From positions 1-9,083 of the forward strand of contig JAEYWT010000115.1 in the NCBI GenBank assembly GCA_023428865.1: DNA of 9,083 bases. The letters run 5' to 3'. Shown in pieces: positions 1 through 5,818 of this stretch. The position numbers and the translations under genes were made by a program. Numbering within the stretch: the first letter of the stretch is position 1; each line of letters opens with the position of its first letter. Under the pieces are notes generated by a model. The model made no database searches. It had not been told where the DNA came from and was given only the letters and a program-made list of their open reading frames with translations. This DNA comes from Bacteroidota bacterium. GTDB lineage: Bacteria; Bacteroidota; Bacteroidia; Flavobacteriales_F; PHOS-HE28.

Positions 1-58
1 AGCCCGGAGTGACAAAGGCCATGTACTTGTCACTCCGGGCTCGCCCCGGAGTCGCACC
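1..58. repeat. Palindromic REP/BIME-like repeat, left side cut by window edge
   Basis: Bases 1-15 (AGCCCGGAGTGACAA) and 27-41 (TTGTCACTCCGGGCT) are perfect inverted repeats of 15 bp with an 11-base loop. The right arm also pairs with a third segment: ACTCCGGG at 32-39 matches CCCGGAGT at 45-52 (8 bp stem, 5-base loop). The simplest reading is two oppositely oriented copies of one short palindromic unit (complete copy about 27-58; the other runs off the left edge), which is how bacterial REP units pair into BIMEs. There is no T-tract after either stem, so it is not a typical intrinsic terminator. That it is a multi-copy genomic repeat is inferred from its structure; a genome-wide count was not possible. 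Confidence 0.7.
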
Positions 59-77
59 ATTCCGTCGCCTATAGCCA

Positions 78-85
78 TAACTTCA
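78..85 (+). promoter_or_regulatory. Weak Bacteroidota-type -7 box for the GIY-YIG gene
   Basis: TAACTTCA matches TAnnTTTG at all but the last two fixed positions and ends 4 bases before the ATG at 90. It is listed because clearer boxes in this window lie at a similar distance from their start codons. No convincing -33 element is visible. Confidence 0.22.
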
Positions 86-89
86 CCAT

Positions 90-479
90 ATGCCGCGCCA
101 TCATCAGTATTGGGTCTACCTGGTCACCAACAAGGGCCGCACCACGGTATACATCGGCATGACGAACAACCTACAACGACGGATCTTCGAGCACCGAACT
201 GGCAAGGATCCCGACTCCTTCGCCTGGCGCTACCAATGCTGGACACTCGTCCATTTCGAGGCCTTCAAGTATGTGGACCAAGCCATCGCACGAGAGAAAC
301 AACTGAAGAACTGGAAACGGGAGTGGAAAGACCGCTTGATCGAACAAGAGAACCCAGCCTGGTCAGACCTGAGCATCGGGTGGGACTACCGTGGTTGGTT
401 CGACCCCAAGAACCCACCACAAGGCTTTTACACGCAGAACGCCGTGGAGGACTGGGGTGGCCCTGAGGGGCAGCGGTAG
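90..479 (+). CDS. GIY-YIG nuclease domain protein
   Basis: Small single-domain GIY-YIG nuclease, 129 aa. The first motif is degenerate (WVYLV, residues 8-12) and the second is clear (VYIGMTNNLQRR, 20-31). By alignment with I-TevI, Tyr21, Arg31 and His35 sit at catalytic positions, and Glu69 in the AREKQLK segment (67-73) is the likely metal-binding glutamate. NPAW (88-91) ends the usual core of about 90 residues. Residues 92-129 are a tail rich in Gly, Trp and Pro with no domain I recognise. The family (UPF0213/YhbQ-like) cuts or nicks DNA, but the cellular role of most members is unknown. The ATG is the only sensible start and no Shine-Dalgarno is visible. The gene has a palindromic repeat immediately upstream and a degenerate piece of it downstream, which suggests a nuclease-repeat cassette and not an operon member. 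Nuclease assignment is strong; function is open. Confidence 0.9.
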   Translation: MPRHHQYWVYLVTNKGRTTVYIGMTNNLQRRIFEHRTGKDPDSFAWRYQCWTLVHFEAFKYVDQAIAREKQLKNWKREWKDRLIEQENPAWSDLSIGWDYRGWFDPKNPPQGFYTQNAVEDWGGPEGQR

Positions 480-487
480 CATTGCAA

Positions 488-538
488 GACTCCGATCCAG
501 GCTTGCCAGCCAGCAGACAGGCGCGGTGTGACAAAGGC
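488..538. repeat. Degenerate partner of the 5' palindromic repeat
   Basis: GGTGTGACAAAGGC (525-538) matches bases 6-19 (GGAGTGACAAAGGC) at 13 of 14 positions on the same strand. GACTCCG (488-494) matches the other end of the inverted unit (reverse complement of CGGAGTC, 47-53). The two pieces are separated by about 20 bases more than in the intact unit, so this looks like an interrupted or decayed copy. Together with the upstream element it brackets the GIY-YIG gene. The rest of 480-609 shows nothing else I can name apart from the promoter box at 594. Confidence 0.4.
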
Positions 539-593
539 GTAGCCCTGCGCCCCCACGATCAATGTCCGTGTCCTGAAGCCAACCCCGATCCGG

Positions 594-601
594 TATCTTT
601 G
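594..601 (+). promoter_or_regulatory. Bacteroidota -7 promoter box (TATCTTTG)
   Basis: TATCTTTG fits the Bacteroidota sigma-factor -7 consensus TAnnTTTG exactly and ends 8 bases before the ATG at 610. A start site a few bases downstream would give a leaderless or nearly leaderless mRNA. No clear TTTG-like -33 box is seen at the usual spacing. Confidence 0.5.
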
Positions 602-609
602 TATTCTGC

Positions 610-1191
610 ATGCACCACAGCTTCCAACGTGCTCTTCTCTTCGCCGCTGCGTTCTTCATCATTCCGCGTGGTCAGGGCCTTTCCCCAGCTCCGTTCGCGG
701 TGAAGATGTTCGGCCTTAGCCTCAACACGGGGCTGAACAATCAACTCTTCACGCTCTTCACCATCAAAGTGTTCGAGGGCAAGGTGATCCAGGCGAGCCC
801 CATGACACGCGAGCAATTCGTGCTGCAGGCGCAAGGTTCGGTGCCCAGTGAGGCCAACCCGACCGGGGAGAACCTGTTCCAGAAGTACGGCGTAACCGCC
901 TGTTTGGAATATCGCGAAGACTCCAGCTTGATCCGCCTACAGGATTGCTGGGTGTTCGACGAGCTCTGGAAACTGCGCTTCTGGGAATATCCCTTCCGCC
1001 TTCAACAAGGACAACACCCAGGCAAAGGCTGGGCGGAGAAGCGCGAGGCCCCCTCCCCTCGCCAACTGCTGCTGTTGACCGAATACGGCATGATGCACGT
1101 GAACGATGTGGCACGGGGCGAGAACGTGTTCCACCTGCTGCGTGATGTGGCGGATAGCTCGTGGGTGGATAACTACAGGAAGGGGTATTGA
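610..1191 (+). CDS. Unrecognised protein, possibly exported
   Basis: 193 aa; I do not recognise the family. Residues 7-19 (RALLFAAAFFIIP) form a short basic-then-hydrophobic stretch that could be a signal peptide or anchor, followed by a Ser/Pro-containing segment. The body is soluble-looking and rich in aromatic residues (Phe, Trp, Tyr), with cysteines at 98 and 113 that could pair if the protein is exported, and a conserved-looking C-terminus (WVDNYRKGY). Codon use resembles that of the neighbours and the reading frame is intact. The ATG at 610 is preferred because an exact -7 box sits just upstream; the in-frame ATG at 706 (Met33) would remove the hydrophobic stretch. It stands alone, separated by 60 bp from the GTPase gene and 130 bp from the nuclease gene. 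Real gene likely; function unknown. Confidence 0.72.
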   Translation: MHHSFQRALLFAAAFFIIPRGQGLSPAPFAVKMFGLSLNTGLNNQLFTLFTIKVFEGKVIQASPMTREQFVLQAQGSVPSEANPTGENLFQKYGVTACLEYREDSSLIRLQDCWVFDELWKLRFWEYPFRLQQGQHPGKGWAEKREAPSPRQLLLLTEYGMMHVNDVARGENVFHLLRDVADSSWVDNYRKGY

Positions 1192-1237
1192 GTGAGTGTG
1201 AGGTTCGTGGGTGCGAGCTTGTAAGGGTGGTGCGGGA

Positions 1238-1245
1238 TACATTGT
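1238..1245 (+). promoter_or_regulatory. Possible -7 box for the MeaB-like gene
   Basis: TACATTGT resembles TAnnTTTG with one T missing and ends 6 bases before the ATG at 1252. A TTG at 1219-1221 lies 16 bases upstream, slightly closer than the usual -33 spacing. Weak on its own, but it fits the pattern of boxes lying just before start codons in this window. Confidence 0.3.
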
Positions 1246-1251
1246 TCCAAG

Positions 1252-2235
1252 ATGAACACATCGGTGGTTGATCTACTTGCTGCGCTGCGCTCCGGTGATC
1301 GGGTAGCGTTGGCGCGGGCGATCACCTTGATAGAAAGCACACGCCCTACGGACCGAGAGCTGGCTACAGATCTGCTGGATGGAGCCATGGCCGCTAGTGG
1401 CAAGGCGCTTAGGCTGGGTATCACGGGCATACCGGGCGTTGGAAAAAGCACCTTGATCGATGCGTTGGGGTCGCATGTGATCGCAGCGGGCCATCGGGTG
1501 GCGGTACTGGCCACGGACCCCAGCAGTAAGCGCTCCGGTGGAAGTATTTTGGGCGATAAGACGCGCATGGAGCGTTTGTCGCGATCGGATATGGCCTTCA
1601 TTCGCCCTACGCCCAGCAGCGGCATGCTGGGTGGCGTGGCACGGCGGACGCGCGAAACGATCCTTTTGTGCGAAGCCGCCGGTTACGATGTGGTGCTGGT
1701 GGAGACCGTTGGCGTAGGCCAAAGCGAGTTGGATGTGGATGGCATGACCGACCTGAACGTCTTGCTGACCATCGCTGGGGCCGGTGACGATCTGCAGGGG
1801 ATCAAACGCGGCATCATGGAAAGCGCGGACGTGATCGTGATCACGAAGGCGAATAGCGTCGAGGCCAAAGCCCTCGCGCATGCCCGGCACGGATTCGCCA
1901 ATGCCATCCCCTTCCTGCCGGCGCGCGATAGTGGCCGCCGGCCAACGGTTCTGGTGACCGATGCTCTGGAAGGCCTTGGGATACCCCCTTTGTGGGAGCA
2001 CCTGTGGCAACTGTACACGAACGATAGCGAACGTGGCTATCTACAGCACCGCCGCACAGAGCAGGAGGTCCGCTGGATGGAACAGTCCATCGACGAAGGT
2101 CTACGCTCGCTGTTGATGTCCAGGACGGGTATGAGCGAATTGATCGCGGCCCAGAAGGAAGCCGTTCGTACGGGGTCCACCCACGCCTTGAAAGCCGCCT
2201 CGGAGGTGCTGATGCGTTTTAGAACAGGCGCCTGA
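1252..2235 (+). CDS. meaB: MeaB/ArgK-family G3E P-loop GTPase
   Basis: 327 aa, normal length for the family. MeaB chaperones adenosylcobalamin-dependent methylmalonyl-CoA mutase: it gates cofactor loading and protects or rescues the enzyme using nucleotide hydrolysis. An N-terminal helical region (about 1-52) precedes the G domain. Visible motifs are the Walker A loop GIPGVGKS (59-66), the family signature DPSSKRSGGSILGDKTRM (89-106), the switch segment VETVGVGQSE (150-159) and a C-terminal helical dimerisation arm (about 255-327). The G4 motif, normally NKxD, reads TKAN (198-201): the aspartate that selects guanine is Asn here. No mutase subunit or cobalamin gene is in the window, so the client protein is inferred from the family only. 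The 3' end overlaps the convergent gene by 17 bp. Confidence 0.93.
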   Translation: MNTSVVDLLAALRSGDRVALARAITLIESTRPTDRELATDLLDGAMAASGKALRLGITGIPGVGKSTLIDALGSHVIAAGHRVAVLATDPSSKRSGGSILGDKTRMERLSRSDMAFIRPTPSSGMLGGVARRTRETILLCEAAGYDVVLVETVGVGQSELDVDGMTDLNVLLTIAGAGDDLQGIKRGIMESADVIVITKANSVEAKALAHARHGFANAIPFLPARDSGRRPTVLVTDALEGLGIPPLWEHLWQLYTNDSERGYLQHRRTEQEVRWMEQSIDEGLRSLLMSRTGMSELIAAQKEAVRTGSTHALKAASEVLMRFRTGA

Positions 2236-2755
2236 CGTCTTCCTTGATCACCACCAAACACTCCTGCGAAGGGGTGTGCGACAGCTTGGATACATTGTCG
2301 AAGATGCGGCGGCTGAGTTCGGTACCCGAGGGGGTATCGCCCGTTTGTTCGTAGCTGAGGTTGACCAAGCGGATGGTCTCTTCCTTGGCCTGTTTCACCT
2401 TGCCCCACGCTTTGTCGCTCACGTAGATCTGCTGCGTCACGTTGTGCTCGAACTCCTCGCGGATGGTGGCCACCAGCTCGGCATGGAACATACGAGAGCT
2501 CATGCTCGCCTTGTGGACACGCAGCACCAAGGCACCCGGCGAGATCCGTTCGGCGAAGAGCGTTAGGCGCTCGTAGGCCTGCAGCCGCAGGGGTAGCACG
2601 TGCTTGTGATCATCCTTGCGCAGCTCGTTGATACGCTCGGCGGTGCGCTCGGCGGCGCGGCCGTTGATGAATTGTTTGAGGATGTAGAAGGCGGTGAGAA
2701 AGACCACCACCGATGGCATCAACGCCACCAGGATGAGCACCAACGGATCGTTCAT
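2219..2755 (-). CDS. Conserved Bacteroidota membrane-anchored protein of unknown function
   Basis: 178 aa. One N-terminal transmembrane helix (about residues 4-27) is followed by a basic, polar, mostly helical cytoplasmic-type domain. The stretch from LPLRLQAYERL (54-64) through ERISPG (69-74), the TIREEFEHN segment (97-105) and QQIYVSDKAW (108-117) is one I associate with a widespread Bacteroidota family of unknown function (I believe DUF7935, from memory). No catalytic motif is visible. The ATG at 2755 puts the helix right at the N-terminus, as is usual for this family. The gene is monocistronic here: it converges on the GTPase gene (17 bp overlap of the 3' ends) and diverges from the aminotransferase operon across 133 bp. 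Identity as a real gene is firm; function unknown. Confidence 0.85.
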   Translation of the reverse strand: MNDPLVLILVALMPSVVVFLTAFYILKQFINGRAAERTAERINELRKDDHKHVLPLRLQAYERLTLFAERISPGALVLRVHKASMSSRMFHAELVATIREEFEHNVTQQIYVSDKAWGKVKQAKEETIRLVNLSYEQTGDTPSGTELSRRIFDNVSKLSHTPSQECLVVIKEDVRRLF

Positions 2756-2825
2756 GGTTGAAAAAGCGGTGGACGAATATCGGAACTACGCGCCGCTTGG
2801 AGGGGAACGCCGAAAACAGAGGGCT

Positions 2826-2833
2826 TAGTTTTG
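2826..2833 (+). promoter_or_regulatory. Bacteroidota -7 promoter box (TAGTTTTG) for the aminotransferase operon
   Basis: TAGTTTTG is an exact TAnnTTTG match in the 133 bp divergent intergenic region. It lies 55 bases before the ATG at 2889, so the operon would carry a leader of roughly 45-50 bases. No clear -33 element is seen at standard spacing. The remainder of 2756-2888 shows no other feature I can support. Confidence 0.45.
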
Positions 2834-2888
2834 CGCACCGAACAAAGAGCGCCCCCGAACCGGCCGGGCCTCTCTCCAAGACCAACCC

Positions 2889-4073
2889 ATGCACGTTTCA
2901 CCGACCGTTGCCGCCATCGCCGAACCGGCTACCCTGCTCATGGCCCGCCGGAGCCGCGAACTGCGCGCGCAAGGCCGCGATATCATCGACCTGAGCCTGG
3001 GCGAACCCGACCACGACCCACCCGCCTTCGCCCTGGAAGCCGCCCAAGAAGCCCTGCGCGGCCCTTGGCACAAGTACCCGCCGGTGAACGGCTACTTGGA
3101 CCTGCGCCAGAGCATCGCCACAAAGTTCGAACGCGACAACGGCCTGCACTACAGCGCGGACCAGATCGTGGTGAGCACCGGGGCCAAACAGGCCCTGATC
3201 AACGTGGTGATGAGCCTGGTGGGACCCGGCGACGAAGTGGTGATCCCCGCCCCTTACTGGGTGAGCTATTCCGAACAGGTGCGCCTCTGCGGCGGCAAAC
3301 CGGTGGTCGTTCACTCCACCTTGGAAGAGAACTGGAAACCACCCATCGCGCGGATCGCTGCGGCCGTTACCGAACGTACACGCCTGATCATGTTCAGCTC
3401 GCCCTGCAACCCCAGCGGCAGCGTGCTGAGCCAGCAGGAACTGGAAGAATTAGCCGAAGTGGTGCGGCGTTACCCCGAACTGTACGTGATCGCAGACGAG
3501 ATCTATGAGCACATCGTGTTCGACGGCCGTCACCTCAGCTTCGCCGCTCTGCCCGGCATGGCCGAACGCACCATCACCGTGAACGGCTTGAGCAAGGCTT
3601 TCGCACTGACCGGTTGGCGCTTGGGCTACATCGGCGCTCCCTTGTGGATCGCCCAAGCGGCCACCAAGGTGCAAGGGCAGTTCACCTCGGGCACCAACAG
3701 CATCGCCCAGCGCGTTGCGAAAGCCTGTGTGGAAGCGGATCCTGCGCAGTTAGCCGGTATGCGCGGTGATTTCATGCGACGGCGCGATCTGGTGCTGGCC
3801 GAGCTGAAGAAGATTCCCGGATGGCGATGTAACGTGCCACAAGGCGCGTTCTACCTGCTGCCCGATGTGAGCGCGAGCATCGATGGCCGCACGATAAAAG
3901 GGTCGGTGGACCTTAGCCTTTACCTGCTGGACAAAGTGGGCGTGAGCCTAGTGGAAGGTGCATCGTTCGGCGCGGAGGGTACCCTGCGCATCAGCTACGC
4001 CACCAGTGACGACAAACTGACCGAGGCCATGCGGCGTGTGGCACGTGGCATCGCCGAACTGAAGGACGCATGA
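2889..4073 (+). CDS. Class I pyridoxal-phosphate aminotransferase (aspartate aminotransferase type)
   Basis: 394 aa, full length for the Ib subgroup of aspartate aminotransferases, which transfer amino groups between aspartate (sometimes prephenate or aromatic amino acids) and 2-oxoglutarate in the cytosol. Key features: substrate-loop SLGEPD (36-41), phosphate-binding STGAKQA (96-102), PYW (122-124) stacking on the cofactor, CNPSG (173-177) with Asn174, ADEIYE (202-207) with Asp203 and Tyr206, the cofactor lysine in NGLSKAF (Lys236), GWRLGY (242-247), and the carboxylate-binding Arg367 in LRISYA. All catalytic residues are present. It is the first gene of a tightly packed operon: its stop overlaps the next start by 4 bp (ATGA). 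Exact substrate (aspartate, aromatic or prephenate) cannot be settled from motifs alone. Confidence 0.93.
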   Translation: MHVSPTVAAIAEPATLLMARRSRELRAQGRDIIDLSLGEPDHDPPAFALEAAQEALRGPWHKYPPVNGYLDLRQSIATKFERDNGLHYSADQIVVSTGAKQALINVVMSLVGPGDEVVIPAPYWVSYSEQVRLCGGKPVVVHSTLEENWKPPIARIAAAVTERTRLIMFSSPCNPSGSVLSQQELEELAEVVRRYPELYVIADEIYEHIVFDGRHLSFAALPGMAERTITVNGLSKAFALTGWRLGYIGAPLWIAQAATKVQGQFTSGTNSIAQRVAKACVEADPAQLAGMRGDFMRRRDLVLAELKKIPGWRCNVPQGAFYLLPDVSASIDGRTIKGSVDLSLYLLDKVGVSLVEGASFGAEGTLRISYATSDDKLTEAMRRVARGIAELKDA

Positions 4074-5068
4074 CCAACGGCGTGGATCGCTTCCTGGAAC
4101 AGGCACGCACCACTACGGTGCTGGTGGTGGGCGATGTGATGCTCGATGCCTACCTCTGGGGAAGGGTGGACAGGATCAGTCCGGAAGCTCCGGTTCCCGT
4201 GGTGCATGTGCAACAGCGCAGCGCCCGCTTGGGTGGCGCCGCCAACGTAGCCTTGAACCTGCGCGCCTTGGGTGCCACGGCAGTGGTGGTCAGCACCATC
4301 GGCACCGATAACGCCGGCAAAGACCTGGAACGCTGCTTCCTGGATGCGGGCCTGGACAGCGTAGGACTGGTGCGTTCAGCACAACGCCCCACAACGGTGA
4401 AGACCCGCGTGATCAGCGGCCACCAGCATGTGGTGCGGGTGGATGAAGAGTCTACCGAAGACCTTTCTTCCGATGAAGAAGCTGCGTTGTTGGAACGCCT
4501 GGATCAGCTCGTGCGCGAGCGCCGACCAGCAGCCATCGTGATCGAAGACTATAACAAGGGTGTACTCACTTCACGCACCATCGAACAAGTGATCGCCATG
4601 GCCACTGCGGCGAGTATTCCCGTGGCCGTGGATCCGAAGTTGAAGAACTTCCTGCGGTACCGCGGTGTTACCCTGTTCAAACCGAACGTGAAGGAATTGC
4701 GGGAAGGATTGAAGGTGGATGTACGTGGCGCAGATATCACCACAGTGCGTAAGGCCGTGCAGCAGCTGGAGAACGAACTCCGCAACCAGGCCACCATGGT
4801 CACCTTGAGCGAGCATGGCGTGTTTGCGCACGACACTCGAGGCGAACACCACCTTGCCGCACATCAACGCAAGATCGTGGATGTGAGTGGCGCTGGTGAC
4901 ACGGTGATCGCTGTGGCCACCTTGGCGCTGGCACAGGGTCTGCCATTGGAGCGCATCGCTGCCTTGGCCAACTTGGCCGGAGGCTTGGTGTGCGAAGAAG
5001 TGGGTGTGGTACCGATCGATGTGGAGCGCTTCCGGCGCGAAGCGACACAAGCCGCCTTGTTGCCATGA
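4070..5068 (+). CDS. rfaE1: PfkB-family sugar kinase, RfaE1/HldA-like (heptose-7-phosphate kinase)
   Basis: 332 aa, matching the kinase half of HldE. The family phosphorylates D-glycero-beta-D-manno-heptose 7-phosphate at C1, a step towards ADP-heptose for LPS core or surface glycans. The N-terminal block from GDVMLDAYLWG to PEAPVPVV (21-45) is the hallmark of the RfaE1 subgroup. PfkB signature 1 is LGGAANVALNLRALG (54-68); then DYNKGVL (160-166), VDPK (187-190) and FKPNVKEL (203-210); signature 2 is DVSGAGDT (271-278) with catalytic Asp277. The nucleotidyltransferase half is absent, so a separate RfaE2-type gene would be needed for ADP-heptose. It is translationally coupled to both neighbours by ATGA overlaps. 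The exact sugar is inferred from the family; another sugar phosphate is possible. Confidence 0.85.
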   Translation: MTNGVDRFLEQARTTTVLVVGDVMLDAYLWGRVDRISPEAPVPVVHVQQRSARLGGAANVALNLRALGATAVVVSTIGTDNAGKDLERCFLDAGLDSVGLVRSAQRPTTVKTRVISGHQHVVRVDEESTEDLSSDEEAALLERLDQLVRERRPAAIVIEDYNKGVLTSRTIEQVIAMATAASIPVAVDPKLKNFLRYRGVTLFKPNVKELREGLKVDVRGADITTVRKAVQQLENELRNQATMVTLSEHGVFAHDTRGEHHLAAHQRKIVDVSGAGDTVIAVATLALAQGLPLERIAALANLAGGLVCEEVGVVPIDVERFRREATQAALLP

Positions 5069-5781
5069 GCGTCAAACCCAACGAAAACGACGGCTCCAAA
5101 CGCGAGCAGGTGGAGCGCATGTTCGATGCGATCAGCCCGAAGTATGACCTGCTGAACCGTGTTTTCTCACTCGGTATTGACCAAGGCTGGCGCCGCAAGG
5201 TGATCCGCATGGTCGGTTCAGAGCCGGTGAAGGACCTCTTGGATGTGGCCACAGGCACGGCCGACCTGGCGATCCTGGCTTCTTCCGTGGCCGAGCGCGT
5301 TACTGGCGTTGACATCTCCGACGGCATGCTGGCACAGGGCCGGGTGAAGGTGGAACGCAAAGGCTTGCAGACCCGCATCACCCTCCAACAAGCCGATTCC
5401 ACGGCATTGCCTTTCGCCGATGGCAGCTTCGATGCGGTCACCGTGGCCTTCGGGGTGCGCAACTACGAGGATCTGGAGCGTGGCTTGCGCGAAATGCTGC
5501 GTGTATTGCGGCCGGGCGGTCGCTTGTTCATCCTGGAGTTCTCCAAACCTCAGCGCCCACCCATGCGCCAGCTCTTCCGCTTCTACTTCCACCGCGTGAT
5601 GCCCTTCGTAGGCCGCACGGTGAGCAAGGACAGCGCAGCTTACACTTACCTACCGAAAAGCGTGGATGCATTCCCCGAGGGCCAGCGTTTCCTGGGTCTG
5701 TTGGCGAAAGCAGGTGGCCGCGAGGCGCAGGCACGTCCGGTGACCGGAGGCATCGCCACCATCTACAGCACACGGAAGTAG
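5065..5781 (+). CDS. ubiE: Menaquinone biosynthesis C-methyltransferase UbiE/MenG
   Basis: 238 aa, typical length. It performs the SAM-dependent C-methylation of demethylmenaquinone to menaquinone, the main respiratory quinone of Bacteroidota; in ubiquinone makers the same family also acts on the benzoquinol. Visible: FDAISPKYDLLNR (20-32, family signature), LLDVATGTADLAI (58-70, SAM motif I), GVDISDGML (81-89), ADSTALPF (110-117), FGVRNYEDLERGLREMLR (129-146), LRPGGRLFILEFSKP (148-162) and the C-terminal GGIATIYSTRK. The ATG at 5065 is chosen because its overlap with the kinase stop (ATGA) is the same as at the previous junction and the protein then has normal length; a start at 4990 would add 25 non-family residues. 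The ubiE-porT order is, as I recall, common in Bacteroidota. Confidence 0.95.
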   Translation: MSVKPNENDGSKREQVERMFDAISPKYDLLNRVFSLGIDQGWRRKVIRMVGSEPVKDLLDVATGTADLAILASSVAERVTGVDISDGMLAQGRVKVERKGLQTRITLQQADSTALPFADGSFDAVTVAFGVRNYEDLERGLREMLRVLRPGGRLFILEFSKPQRPPMRQLFRFYFHRVMPFVGRTVSKDSAAYTYLPKSVDAFPEGQRFLGLLAKAGGREAQARPVTGGIATIYSTRK

Positions 5782-5804
5782 TGCCCCATACACTGATCGA
5801 GCCC

Positions 5805-5812
5805 TACTTTCG
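5805..5812 (+). promoter_or_regulatory. Possible -7 box for porT
   Basis: TACTTTCG differs from TAnnTTTG at one position and ends 6 bases before the ATG at 5819. If active, porT and the oxidoreductase gene have their own near-leaderless transcript besides read-through from ubiE, which ends 37 bases upstream. Confidence 0.38.
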
Positions 5813-5818
5813 TTTCCC

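Noticed and set aside
1..42. Intrinsic terminator of an upstream gene
   Set aside because: The stem is strong but is followed by CGCCCC, with no T-tract, and a third arm competes for pairing; a palindromic repeat explains it better.
764..1261. Minus-strand open frames opposite the unrecognised protein
   Set aside because: No motif and Ser/Arg/Pro-rich; the plus frame has a promoter box and balanced composition, so it is the likelier gene.
1273..2010. 245-codon minus-strand open frame under meaB
   Set aside because: It is fully antisense to a GTPase with intact motifs; its composition is that of a shadow frame.
2831..3508. 225-codon plus-strand frame inside the aminotransferase gene
   Set aside because: It is a frame-shifted copy of aminotransferase coding DNA, Arg/Pro-rich, and the true frame carries all catalytic residues.
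4181..4193. Short inverted repeat CCGGA/TCCGG inside the kinase gene as a repeat element
   Set aside because: Only 5 bp arms within conserved coding sequence; expected by chance in GC-rich DNA and unrelated to the 5' repeat beyond CCGGA.
4990..5064. Upstream start for ubiE adding 25 residues
   Set aside because: The extension lies in the kinase's coding DNA and is unlike the family; the ATGA overlap at 5065 gives normal length.
4800..5462. 220-codon minus-strand open frame across the kinase and ubiE genes
   Set aside because: It spans two real genes antisense; low-complexity Ser/Arg/Pro composition and no family signature.
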